Below are positions 55,207 through 63,907 of a stretch of 64,000 nt of DNA, piece by piece (position 1 is the stretch's first letter; every line of letters begins with the position of its first letter). The stretch comes from Bacteroidales bacterium. GTDB lineage: Bacteria > Bacteroidota > Bacteroidia > Bacteroidales > UBA932. The stretch is from positions 95,375 through 159,374 of the forward strand of contig JAFXFS010000016.1 of assembly GCA_017513445.1 (NCBI GenBank). The letters run 5' to 3'. The notes beneath the pieces were generated by a model. The model did not search any database. It saw nothing but the letters and a program-made list of their open reading frames with translations, and was not told where the DNA came from. Made by a program: the position numbers and the translations under genes.

Positions 55207-56724
55207 TTATAGTAGATTAGCCCACAAAGCACTCTTTTCCAAGGAAATAGGTTGAGAGTGATCATCCTCAATAATGTGAACCAAATTTTTATCTATTGAT
55301 ATGAAATAGGATTTTGTCTCATTATTGAAGTGGATATTGTAAATCTCCTTATTGGCAAGATGTGAAACTTCTGAAAAACCATTATTTATATAGTTTTTCA
55401 ATGTGCTTCTATACTTGATAATAGTGGAAATATAGTTAAGGAAGCCCTCTTTTTCCATCTTTTTAGTGGAGATATTATCATAGATGATTATTAGATTATA
55501 TATCAGTTTTGACCAATCTGTATCTAACTTAATAAGCTCAAAAAGATAATCAGAAACACTCCAGTTTGACTCTGGCTGAGAGTTATAAATATATTCCAGG
55601 GCTCTATCGAAAGATTGTTGCGACACGCCACTGACACCATACTTTAAAAGCAGGATATATAACGCCTTCGCTTGAGGTGCAGATTCAAATTTCAACTTAT
55701 ATGAATTTAAATCCTTAAGAATAAAGTTATATTTCTGATCTATTATAAGTGAACTTATTATATGTGATTCTGAACTCAAATAGTCATAAAGAATCTTATA
55801 ATAACCCTCGTATGAGAGGAGACACGTTGGTTTAGCAATAAGGTTTACAAATTGCAAGATATGACTCTTCTGGTCACTACTCATATCGATACATAGAAAA
55901 TCTACACATCTATTTATTCTACTATCATCATCAAGCAAATATCCATCGTGAATCTTAACCATCAGAAATGAATTGAATGGCAGAATCTCAGGGTAAATTT
56001 TATATGAAGAGGTTATTACCTTGTAGAAAGTTTCAGAGTTCATATTGCGAAGAATATTGCTCAAATTGGATATTTTAGATTTATCTCCAGCTGGAACAAT
56101 ATACTCCATAGAGCGACGCAAAAGGTTTAGTTTATTGTTATTATCATTCAATGAATCCCAATGACTACTCAACTCCTCTACGACATTAGGCAGGTAGAAC
56201 AATTGGAGACCAACCTCATTTAACGCTTTGGTTATCAACAGATTATCAAATATATCATCAAAAATAACAAGGCCATTATTATCTCTGTCAATAATATTTT
56301 TCTCTAAATAAATAATCTGACGAGAAGAGACCTCAGACTCCACACCAACTGCTGAAACTATATGTGTCCATTGAGATGAGTCGTCCGTCAGTGAAAGTTT
56401 GATAGCTGCAATCATTCGACTCTCTCTGCTATCAACATCGTTGTCTGCTCCAACTATAGAGGATAATAATTCAATAACATCATTTCTTGTAGATTGATCC
56501 AAGAGTTTCAAAGTAGAGATCGCCTGTTGGAAAGAGATATAGTGAACAAGAGTCATATCTTCGTCGGTAATCTCGCAAGAATCCTGTAGGTCATTCAGCA
56601 CAGAGACCTCATTGAGATGTATCTGCTTATCTGCCTTTACAATATCTAAAGCAAGTTTGAAAAGTGCCCTTTTTTGAACACTATTCAAATCTAATCTATT
56701 CTCCTTTGATCTCTCTTTTTTCAT
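55207..56724 (-). CDS. TerB-like domain protein, otherwise unknown
   Basis: A 505-aa cytoplasmic protein without signal peptide. Residues about 15-110 look like a TerB (tellurite-resistance) helical domain, with ALFKLALDIVKADKQIHLNEVSVLNDLQ and the second acidic helix VGADNDVDSRESRMIAAIKLSL. The rest is unrecognised, largely helical, with repeated short hydrophobic segments and an Asn/Ser-rich character. It lies 37 bp downstream of the FlK-like thioesterase gene in a minus-strand run that begins with rarA. Confidence 0.65.
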   Translation of the reverse strand: MKKERSKENRLDLNSVQKRALFKLALDIVKADKQIHLNEVSVLNDLQDSCEITDEDMTLVHYISFQQAISTLKLLDQSTRNDVIELLSSIVGADNDVDSRESRMIAAIKLSLTDDSSQWTHIVSAVGVESEVSSRQIIYLEKNIIDRDNNGLVIFDDIFDNLLITKALNEVGLQLFYLPNVVEELSSHWDSLNDNNNKLNLLRRSMEYIVPAGDKSKISNLSNILRNMNSETFYKVITSSYKIYPEILPFNSFLMVKIHDGYLLDDDSRINRCVDFLCIDMSSDQKSHILQFVNLIAKPTCLLSYEGYYKILYDYLSSESHIISSLIIDQKYNFILKDLNSYKLKFESAPQAKALYILLLKYGVSGVSQQSFDRALEYIYNSQPESNWSVSDYLFELIKLDTDWSKLIYNLIIIYDNISTKKMEKEGFLNYISTIIKYRSTLKNYINNGFSEVSHLANKEIYNIHFNNETKSYFISIDKNLVHIIEDDHSQPISLEKSALWANLL

Positions 56725-56761
56725 TATAAATCAAATATCTGACAACTATGAGCAATATCAG

Positions 56762-57124
56762 TTATAACTTTGAGAGAAATTTCTCAACATTTACAATGAA
56801 TCTGATATGGGTGGCTTTGCCAATAACTCCTTTTGAGTCGTTAGCAGAAACTTCAAATGTAAGCTTTGCACCTGACTGCTCAATTAGTTGGGCTGTAGCA
56901 GAAATCTCTTCGCCGATAGGTGAGGGGCGTAGATGTGTTGCATCAATTTTACCTCCTACAGTGGTCTCACCCTCTTTCAAAAGTTGTTTTGCTGCCATCA
57001 TTGCGGCATTCTCCATAAGTGCAACCATAGCAGGTGTTGCAAATACTTGCAAATCTCCTGATCCCATAGTTTCAGCAACATTTTCAGCTGATACAATTAC
57101 CTTGGAAGTAAATGTGTAATCCAT
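56762..57124 (-). CDS. FlK-like hotdog thioesterase
   Basis: A 120-aa cytoplasmic hotdog protein related to fluoroacetyl-CoA thioesterase FlK. Candidate catalytic residues are Thr in VFATPAMVALMENAA, Glu in the same helix, and His in GKIDATHLRPSPIGEEI. KATHIRFIVNVEKFL ends the fold. The acyl-CoA substrate is unknown; true fluoroacetate detoxification is unlikely here. It lies 14 bp after rarA and 37 bp before the TerB-like gene. Confidence 0.85.
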   Translation of the reverse strand: MDYTFTSKVIVSAENVAETMGSGDLQVFATPAMVALMENAAMMAAKQLLKEGETTVGGKIDATHLRPSPIGEEISATAQLIEQSGAKLTFEVSANDSKGVIGKATHIRFIVNVEKFLSKL

Positions 57125-57138
57125 TGTAACTCAATTAA

Positions 57139-58428
57139 TTAATAATTATATTTACTCCACAACAAACCCAATTTTTTGCGAATTTCATTCTCCTTAGGGT
57201 TGTTGCCGGGCTCATAAAGTTTTAGATTTTTATATCTATCAGGCAGAAACTCCTGATCTACAAAATTGCCCTCAAAACTGTGTGCATATTTATAATCTTT
57301 GGCATAGCCGAGCTCCTTCATCAGGGATGTTGGAGCATTGCGAAGGTGTAGGGGAACAGGGGCTTGTGTTCCCTCCTTAGCAATCAAGTCAAGGGCATTA
57401 TTTATAGCCATATAGGCACTATTGCTCTTTGGCGAGGTTGCTAAATATATACAGGTCTCAGCAAGGATGATTCGAGCTTCTGGCATTCCAATTTTATGAA
57501 CTGCATCAAAGCAGGATTGTGCCAGAAGAAGTGCATTAGGATTTGCCAAACCAACATCTTCAGATGCCAGAATAATCATTCTGCGAGCAATGAATAGGGG
57601 ATCTTCGCCCCCTGCAAGCATTCGTGCCATCCAATAGATTGCTCCATTGGGATCAGAACCACGCATACTCTTTATAAATGCAGAGATTAGATCGTAGTGT
57701 TGCTCACCGTTTTTATCATAAAGTGCAATATTCTCCTGAAGACGCTCTGTTACAATCTCATTAGTGATTGTGATTTCGCTCTTATCATCAAAGGAATTAA
57801 TGATTATCTCTATGATATTCAACAACTTACGTGCATCTCCACCTGAAAAACGGAAAAGTGCCTCTTTCTCTAACACATTGATATTCAACTCTTTAAGAGT
57901 ACTATCTTTAGTCAGAGCTCTTGTTAATAATTTATCTAAATCATTGACTTCCAACGATTTAAGGACAAATACCTGACATCTGGAAAGAAGCGGTGTAATA
58001 ACCTCAAACGAGGGGTTTTCAGTAGTTGCACCAATTAAGGTAATTATTCCACTTTCGACAGCTCCTAATAGTGCATCTTGTTGAGATTTATTGAATCTGT
58101 GGATCTCATCAATAAAAAGAATGGGTGAGGCCTGCGCAAAGAGCATATTATTCTTGGCCTTGTCAATAACTTCACGAACATCCTTAACACCTGAACTGAT
58201 TGCCGAAAGTGTAAAAAATTCTCTCTCTAAATTAGAGGCAATAATCCTGGCGAGAGTTGTCTTGCCAATTCCCGGAGGACCCCAAAGAATCATTGAGGAA
58301 ATATTTCCTGACTCAATCATTCTGCGAAGTACCGAACCATTGCCAACGAGATGTTGCTGACCAACATACTCATCAAGCGACTTCGGTCTCATTCGCTCAG
58401 GGAGTGGGATAAGAGGATTTGCATTCAT
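57139..58428 (-). CDS. rarA: Replication-associated recombination protein RarA (MgsA)
   Basis: A 429-aa AAA+ ATPase of the clamp-loader family that acts at stalled replication forks. N-terminal LPERMRPKSLDEYVGQQHLVG is diagnostic. Walker A is GPPGIGKTTLA, Walker B is LFIDEIHRFNKSQQDALL, sensor 1 is GATTENPSFEV, and the C-terminal tetramerisation domain begins near DPNGAIYWMARMLAGGEDPLFIARRM. It is complete and of normal length. A TATTTTTG box lies beside the GH9 stop codon upstream. Confidence 0.93.
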   Translation of the reverse strand: MNANPLIPLPERMRPKSLDEYVGQQHLVGNGSVLRRMIESGNISSMILWGPPGIGKTTLARIIASNLEREFFTLSAISSGVKDVREVIDKAKNNMLFAQASPILFIDEIHRFNKSQQDALLGAVESGIITLIGATTENPSFEVITPLLSRCQVFVLKSLEVNDLDKLLTRALTKDSTLKELNINVLEKEALFRFSGGDARKLLNIIEIIINSFDDKSEITITNEIVTERLQENIALYDKNGEQHYDLISAFIKSMRGSDPNGAIYWMARMLAGGEDPLFIARRMIILASEDVGLANPNALLLAQSCFDAVHKIGMPEARIILAETCIYLATSPKSNSAYMAINNALDLIAKEGTQAPVPLHLRNAPTSLMKELGYAKDYKYAHSFEGNFVDQEFLPDRYKNLKLYEPGNNPKENEIRKKLGLLWSKYNY

Positions 58429-58476
58429 TCAGAGAGAGAATCCTAATTTACCAATTTAACATAATATAAATTATAT

Positions 58477-58484
58477 CAAAAATA
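58477..58484 (-). promoter_or_regulatory. -7 box TATTTTTG, candidate promoter of rarA
   Basis: An exact TAnnTTTG match on the minus strand, 48 nt upstream of the rarA ATG and directly next to the stop of the GH9 gene. Confidence 0.45.
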
Positions 58485-60293
58485 CTATTTCTTAGATTTT
58501 GCCTGTTTAGCTCCATCCATTTCAAGTGATGATAGATAGAAAGTCAAACAAGCTGTACCATCCATAGTTGGCTCATTTGTTGAGTAGTCACCAATTGCAT
58601 CGTGATAAACCATTAGATCTGGTTGGAAACGTGCGTAATCTTCACCAGGTCTGTTAGGAATACCTTCCATATTTACACCTTCCAAATGTTTGAAAATATT
58701 TGCGTAAACAGGACCGTCAACCAATCCACCAACTGTAGTACCCTTACCTGCATTCAAATATGATGAGTGTGGTTGTGTTGGATAGTCTCCGTGTTTAGGA
58801 AGCTCAACAATCATACTTGTACCCCAAGGATTGCAACCAAATAACCAGTCACGAAGACTTGCTTCCATCTCCGCGTATCTATTATCACCTGTTAACTCTC
58901 TATAAAGTCTGCATTGTGTAAGCATTGCTGTTGTAAGGTTGTTTGAACACCAGATATAAGGAATACCGTGTAGATATGGACTCTCAACTGCCTTTTCGTA
59001 AGTTCTGTGAATACCTGTACGCATATTTCTAACAAATTCACTCTTTACGCGATCGTTGCCAAGTTGTGCAAGATGGTAGTGTCCCATATTCATAAATGGA
59101 TACCATTGATAGTGTCTTGCACTGTCTGCTCCCATCCAAGGTGTAACCGGCTCTCTACGAGCATATTCAATTGCTTGTTCAAGATATTTCTTGTCACCTG
59201 TCATTTGATAAAGTTCCATTGCACCAAGCTCCATATCATCTACCCAGTTATCCTCTTCATAGATGTAAGGTGCTAATACTGAGGCAGTTTGGTGGTTACC
59301 TGGTTTGTCAATACCAACTTGGTAAGCAGCTTCTGCTTTCGAACCGATAAGATCTGCAAATTCTGGATAGAATGGCTCAAGTATTCTTGATCCTAAAGCG
59401 AAACAAGAGGCAAATTTACCTGCTGTACTTGCTGCTCCTGTTGTTTTGTTCATAAATGTACCTTGAATTTGTGGCTCACCACTACAGAAATATACAGGTC
59501 TTCCCATTCCTGGACCATATCCATAATCTACTTTACACTCATTTGGAAGACGCATACCTGCGTGGTCACGGTCGTCAGCAATCTGGTTGTAAAGTTCACC
59601 TGGCTCAGGATTCATCTTATTCAACCAATCAAGACCCCATTTAATTTCATCAATGATATCAGGAATACCGTTAGCACCTTTGTGGCCATTTGCATCGTAC
59701 TCATCACCAAATGCTTCAGGATTTTGTTGATAAGCAAACATCATTTGATAAATAGCATTTGCTGATGTTGTAGTGTATTGAAGATAGTCAGTAGCATCGT
59801 GCCAACCACCTGTAACGTCAATGTGTTGACCTGTTTTTGTTGGGTGATAAAGGATATATCCGTCGTGAGTGTGGCAACTATCTTGAATGTGAGGATTGTA
59901 ACCACATCTTTGTTGACGCATATAATTTAATAAGAAGTCAGCTGTACCATCATAAACTGATGTGTTGATTGGGAATACAGGAGATTTAGCATCACCTGCT
60001 TTAATATAATATTCTCCACTCTTCTCAAACTCAGTAAAATTTAGGCGATATGTGCTATTCATTGTGCCATATTTCCCTGTTGACTGAACATTTTTAATGG
60101 TCTTAACCTTTTTTCCAGTTTTGGCATCAATTAATTGGAATTTTGAAAGATTCACTGGCTCTTCACTAATGAATACCGCCACCTTTATAGATTGTGGAAG
60201 GTATCCAAGTTGATTAATTCTAACCCATTGACCGGCAAAGGCCATTGATGCACTGAAAAGCATCATTACTGCGAATGCGAAAAATTTTTTCAT
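58485..60293 (-). CDS. GH9 family glycoside hydrolase (endoglucanase-type), secreted
   Basis: A 602-aa exported enzyme. After a signal peptide (1-20) comes a CelD-type Ig-like N-terminal domain (VRINQLGYLPQSIKVAVFIS), then the GH9 (alpha/alpha)6 barrel. GGWHDATDYLQY gives the catalytic base region (Asp166 and Asp169), and NEPTMDGTACLTFYL places the acid Glu574. The TQPHSSYLNAGKG segment replaces the more usual HPHHR. It probably cleaves beta-1,4-glucans or related plant or gut polysaccharides. It has its own divergent promoter region and is complete. Confidence 0.88.
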   Translation of the reverse strand: MKKFFAFAVMMLFSASMAFAGQWVRINQLGYLPQSIKVAVFISEEPVNLSKFQLIDAKTGKKVKTIKNVQSTGKYGTMNSTYRLNFTEFEKSGEYYIKAGDAKSPVFPINTSVYDGTADFLLNYMRQQRCGYNPHIQDSCHTHDGYILYHPTKTGQHIDVTGGWHDATDYLQYTTTSANAIYQMMFAYQQNPEAFGDEYDANGHKGANGIPDIIDEIKWGLDWLNKMNPEPGELYNQIADDRDHAGMRLPNECKVDYGYGPGMGRPVYFCSGEPQIQGTFMNKTTGAASTAGKFASCFALGSRILEPFYPEFADLIGSKAEAAYQVGIDKPGNHQTASVLAPYIYEEDNWVDDMELGAMELYQMTGDKKYLEQAIEYARREPVTPWMGADSARHYQWYPFMNMGHYHLAQLGNDRVKSEFVRNMRTGIHRTYEKAVESPYLHGIPYIWCSNNLTTAMLTQCRLYRELTGDNRYAEMEASLRDWLFGCNPWGTSMIVELPKHGDYPTQPHSSYLNAGKGTTVGGLVDGPVYANIFKHLEGVNMEGIPNRPGEDYARFQPDLMVYHDAIGDYSTNEPTMDGTACLTFYLSSLEMDGAKQAKSKK

Positions 60294-60375
60294 CTCTAAA
60301 TCAATCTTGTATTTAAATAAGTATTAATAGTCCCTTAAATAGCACCAAAATGGGGATACTAAATATATGTTCGTC

Positions 60376-60383
60376 CAAAAATA
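60376..60383 (-). promoter_or_regulatory. -7 box TATTTTTG, candidate promoter of the GH9 gene
   Basis: An exact TAnnTTTG match on the minus strand, 82 nt before the ATG at 60293, divergent from the box at 60397. Confidence 0.5.
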
Positions 60384-60396
60384 CTAATTATTTTGT

Positions 60397-60404
60397 TATT
60401 TTTG
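60397..60404 (+). promoter_or_regulatory. -7 box TATTTTTG, candidate promoter of the RlmD-type gene
   Basis: An exact TAnnTTTG match, 52 nt before the ATG at 60457. A small hairpin (TTGAAA/TTTCAA, 60425-60440) lies in the leader. Confidence 0.5.
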
Positions 60405-60456
60405 CCCTATGAATTACAATCCTTTTGAAATTTGTTTCAATAAGTTTTAATTAAAA

Positions 60457-61875
60457 ATGAAAAGAAAAAATAAAATTGTCTTGTACAATGTTGAAATAGA
60501 GTCTGTTGCAGCTGAGGGAAATGCTCTTGCGAGAGTTGATGGAAAGGTACTTTTTGTACCACATTGCATTCCCGGTGATGTTGTAGATGTGAGATTGACA
60601 CGCAAAAGAAGCGGTTATATGGAGGGTATGGTTGTTAATATGGTTAAACCATCTCCTTTGCGTCTGGAACCTTTCTGTAGCCATTATGGAACTTGTGGTG
60701 GCTGTAAATGGCAGGCACTTCCATATAAAATGCAATTAGAGTATAAGCAACAACAGGTAGAAGATCAACTTCGCAGGATTGGCCACTTGGAATTACCAGA
60801 ACTATCCCCTATTCTGGGCTCTGAAAAGAGTGAGTTCTATAGAAATAAGTTGGAATTCACATTCTCGAATCGTCGTTGGATTGAGCGTGATGAGGAGCCG
60901 GATAACTTGACTACACAACAGTGGATGGGATTAGGTTTTCACATTGGTGGATTCTTTGATAAAGTATTGGATATCAAGAAGTGCTATCTGCAACCTGAAC
61001 CATCAAATGAGATAAGAAACTTCATTAGAGAGTTCGCTTTTGACCACGGTTATAGCTTCTATGATCTTCGTGCTAACCAGGGATTTTTAAGGACAATGAT
61101 TGTAAGAACATCATCTACAGGTGAGGTTATGTTGATTGTTGTATTTGGTGAAGAGAATAAAGAGCAACGTGAAGAATTACTTCAAGCAATAAAGTCTAAC
61201 TTCCCTATTATCACATCATTATATTATGTTATTAACCTAAAATGTAATGATACTATTTCTGATCAAAAGTGTATTCTTTATAGTGGAAACGAAGCTATTT
61301 TTGAAGAGATGGAGGATCTTAAATTCAAAATAGGTCCTAAATCATTTTATCAGACAAATTCCGACCAGGCATATAGACTTTATAGCGTAGTTCGTGATTA
61401 TGCAAAGAGAGTCATTCCGCAAGATGGAGAAAAACCTGTAATTTATGACCTATATACAGGAACAGGCACTATTGCCCTTTTCTTATCAAAATTGGCGTCA
61501 AAAGTTGTGGGTGTTGAGTATGTTCCTGAGGCAATTGAAGATGCCAAAAACAATGCCCGTTTCAATGGCATTGAGAACTCAAAATTCTATGCCGGTGATA
61601 TGAAAGATGTACTGAATGAGGAGTTCATTAAAGAGAATGGAAAACCTGATTTAGTAGTACTTGATCCTCCTCGTGCAGGTATCCACCCTGATGTTGCCAA
61701 GGTGCTTATGGAGGCCTACCCTACTAATATAATTTATGTGAGTTGTAACCCTGCATCACAAGCCAGAGACCTTGCAATTTTCTCATCATTGTATAGCATC
61801 GAAGCTGTTCAACCAGTAGATATGTTCCCTCACACTCATCACGTGGAAAATGTGGTGCTTTTGAAGAAAAAATAG
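60457..61875 (+). CDS. rlmD: 23S rRNA (uracil-C5)-methyltransferase RlmD / TrmA-RumA family
   Basis: A 472-aa cytoplasmic SAM-dependent m5U methyltransferase. A TRAM domain (residues about 10-65) is followed by the 4Fe-4S cysteine cluster region CSHYGTCGGCKWQ. The SAM motif is IYDLYTGTGTIALFLSK, VLDPPRAGIHPDV precedes it toward the C-terminus, and the catalytic Cys lies in IIYVSCNPASQARDLA. The rRNA position (1939 or 747) is not distinguishable by eye, so the symbol is by family. It is 42 bp upstream of mnmE, so they may form an operon. Confidence 0.88.
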   Translation: MKRKNKIVLYNVEIESVAAEGNALARVDGKVLFVPHCIPGDVVDVRLTRKRSGYMEGMVVNMVKPSPLRLEPFCSHYGTCGGCKWQALPYKMQLEYKQQQVEDQLRRIGHLELPELSPILGSEKSEFYRNKLEFTFSNRRWIERDEEPDNLTTQQWMGLGFHIGGFFDKVLDIKKCYLQPEPSNEIRNFIREFAFDHGYSFYDLRANQGFLRTMIVRTSSTGEVMLIVVFGEENKEQREELLQAIKSNFPIITSLYYVINLKCNDTISDQKCILYSGNEAIFEEMEDLKFKIGPKSFYQTNSDQAYRLYSVVRDYAKRVIPQDGEKPVIYDLYTGTGTIALFLSKLASKVVGVEYVPEAIEDAKNNARFNGIENSKFYAGDMKDVLNEEFIKENGKPDLVVLDPPRAGIHPDVAKVLMEAYPTNIIYVSCNPASQARDLAIFSSLYSIEAVQPVDMFPHTHHVENVVLLKKK

Positions 61876-61917
61876 TAAAAAATATCCATTTTTGGATTAA
61901 AATAATACTTAACAAAA

Positions 61918-63393
61918 ATGTTTCAAGACTTGAATATCAATACAATATGCGCATTAGCGACTCCTCAGGGATCAGGAGCTATCGCAGTGGTAAGAATTAG
62001 CGGAAAAGATGCAATTCCAATCGTCTCTTCCATCTTTAAATCTAAAAAAGGCATCAAGTTAGAGGAGGCAAAAGGGTACTCCCTACTCTATGGTGATATC
62101 ATAAAAGATGGTCAATTATTGGATGAAGTTTTAGTCTCGCTATATCGTTCACCTGCCTCTTACACAGGGGAAGATTGTGTTGAAATCTCTTGTCACGGCT
62201 CATCATATATTACCTCACAAATTGTGATGCTGCTTCTGGAAAATGGAGCAAAACTTGCAGAGCCAGGAGAGTTCACAAAGCGTGCATTTATGAATGGTAA
62301 AATGGACTTGGCTCAGGCCGAATCTGTTGCCGATCTGATTGCCTCTGAGACCTCATCTGCACATCGCGTTGCAATGCAGCAAATGAAAGGTGGATTCTCA
62401 AATGAGTTGAAGAGTATGCGAGAAAGTCTGGTAGATATTGTTGCACTTATGGAGCTTGAGCTAGACTTTAGCGAAGAGGATGTTGAGTTTGCTGACCGTA
62501 GCAGATTGCGTTCTCTCCTATCCGATGTTATTGCACACAATGAGAAACTTATTTCAAGTTTTAGTTTAGGTAATGCCATCAAAAACGGTGTACCTGTGGC
62601 AATTGTGGGGGCAACTAATACTGGGAAAAGTACTCTTTTAAATGCCATTTTAGGAGAAGAGAGAGCAATCGTATCTTCAATCCACGGAACAACTCGCGAC
62701 TCAATCGAGGATACTATAAATCTGAATGGAATACTATTTAGATTTATTGATACAGCAGGTATTCGCTCTACCGGAGAGACTATCGAAATGATAGGCATTG
62801 AACGTACATATTCAAAAATCAAACAGGCATCTGTGGTAATAATGATGCTCGATGCAACTCGTCCAGAGTACTTCGATGACTCTATAATTAATTTAAGTAA
62901 AAGAATAGATAATAGTACGCAAAACGTTGTGGTTCTGCTAAATAAGATTGATGCAATAGACTCTGACGAATCACTTGCTGTAGAGGAAAATGGAGTTGCT
63001 TTGAAACGTCACAAATATAGCAAAGATGAGTTGTTGAAGATGGTAGATGATGTTGTAAAAGAGGCAGGACTCTCCCCTATCGCAACTATCCCTATTTCGG
63101 CTAAATCAAATCTCGGACTTGAGACTTTGAGAGATGTTTTGGTTGATTCGCAGAAGGAACTTGCATACTCAGCAAATCGCACTTTGGTAACAAACTTGCG
63201 CCACTGGGAAGCTCTGAAAGATGCCAACAATGCTCTATATCGTGTAGAAGATGGCCTTAACACTTCAATCCCAACCGATCTCGTTGCCCAAGACATCCGC
63301 GAAGCCCTCTACCACCTCGGTTCAATTGTCGGCGAAGTCTCCACCGACGAAATTTTAGGAAATATTTTCGGGAGGTTTTGTATCGGGAAATAA
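61918..63393 (+). CDS. mnmE: tRNA uridine-34 modification GTPase MnmE
   Basis: A 491-aa GTPase that, with MnmG, makes the cmnm5/nm5 modification at wobble U34. The N-terminal THF-binding domain starts ICALATPQGSGAIAVVRISG and has CVEISCHGSSYI and PGEFTKRAFMNGKMDLAQAE. The G domain has G1 GATNTGKSTLLNAI, IDTAGIR as the switch region and NKID. The C-terminus ends GRFCIGK, with the essential Cys. The last 47 codons, from 63253 onward, use C-ending codons far more than the rest (see findings), suggesting that the 3' end was replaced by recombination. Confidence 0.93.
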   Translation: MFQDLNINTICALATPQGSGAIAVVRISGKDAIPIVSSIFKSKKGIKLEEAKGYSLLYGDIIKDGQLLDEVLVSLYRSPASYTGEDCVEISCHGSSYITSQIVMLLLENGAKLAEPGEFTKRAFMNGKMDLAQAESVADLIASETSSAHRVAMQQMKGGFSNELKSMRESLVDIVALMELELDFSEEDVEFADRSRLRSLLSDVIAHNEKLISSFSLGNAIKNGVPVAIVGATNTGKSTLLNAILGEERAIVSSIHGTTRDSIEDTINLNGILFRFIDTAGIRSTGETIEMIGIERTYSKIKQASVVIMMLDATRPEYFDDSIINLSKRIDNSTQNVVVLLNKIDAIDSDESLAVEENGVALKRHKYSKDELLKMVDDVVKEAGLSPIATIPISAKSNLGLETLRDVLVDSQKELAYSANRTLVTNLRHWEALKDANNALYRVEDGLNTSIPTDLVAQDIREALYHLGSIVGEVSTDEILGNIFGRFCIGK

Positions 63394-63436
63394 GTAGTTG
63401 ATTATTAAATAGTTAAATCAAATATAAATGATTAAT

Positions 63437-63464
63437 ATAGCACTCTTTACGGGTGCTATTTTTA
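63437..63464 (+). terminator. Intrinsic terminator downstream of mnmE
   Basis: Arms ATAGCAC (63437-63443) and GTGCTAT (63453-63459) with a 9-nt loop, followed by a T-run (63459-63463). It is suited to end mnmE transcription, or to be the left-end terminator of an integrated element. Confidence 0.65.
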
Positions 63465-63516
63465 TTTGTGCAAGCATCGTTGTTAATCGTTGCTAAGCCT
63501 TTTTACGCCTGTTTTT

Positions 63517-63605
63517 GTACCTCCTGTGTACCTCGCAAACCGAAGTGCGAAATTTCATTGGCCAGATGACGGAGAAGTTGGTACGCATTGGTACGTTGTG
63601 GTACG
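63517..63605. promoter_or_regulatory. Five GGTAC-type sites, candidate integrase/excisionase binding array
   Basis: GTACC occurs at 63517-63521 and 63528-63532 (11 bp apart), and in the opposite orientation GGTACG at 63580, 63590 and 63600 (10 bp apart). Regular helical spacing upstream of an excisionase-like gene suggests binding sites of a recombination protein; function is inferred. Confidence 0.45.
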
Positions 63606-63643
63606 CGATGAAACAGATTTGGCGAACTAAAAAGAGAATTAAA

Positions 63644-63907
63644 ATGGCTAGTAACATTGACATTCAGAAGAAATGCGAGTGGTGCGGCGTTATTTTTACC
63701 GCACACAAAACCTCTACTGCCTACTGTTCTCACAGGTGTGCAAACCTTGCATACAAGGAGAGAATAAGGAAAAAGAGAGTACAAGAGTTTCAACTCAAAT
63801 TTGATGAAGAGGCAAAACCTCATTCTGAAAAGGAGTTCTTAGCACCAACCGAAGTGTCGGCATTATTAGGTGTCGGGAGAACTTCAATCTACCGTTACAT
63901 TGCTTGA
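63644..63907 (+). pseudogene. Truncated excisionase-like protein with zinc-finger and HTH_17 start
   Basis: The 87-codon frame encodes an N-terminal Cys cluster (CEWCGVIFTAHKTSTAYCSHRC), a basic stretch (KERIRKKRVQEF) and the start of a MerR/AlpA-type helix-turn-helix (FLAPTEVSALLGVGRTSIYRYIA). Full-length relatives in Bacteroidota mobile elements continue past this point with the second half of the HTH and lie beside a tyrosine recombinase gene. Here the frame stops at TGA (63905) immediately after the first HTH helices. The start at 63644 (MASNIDIQ) is better than 63515, which lies among the GGTAC sites. A functional short version cannot be excluded. Confidence 0.65.

Noticed and set aside
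62313..62822. A 169-codon open frame antisense to mnmE
   Set aside because: It is the shadow of the strongly conserved mnmE frame, with Ser-rich low-complexity product and no domain; the same holds for the antisense frames at 32790-33182, 52893-53180 and 63503-63823.
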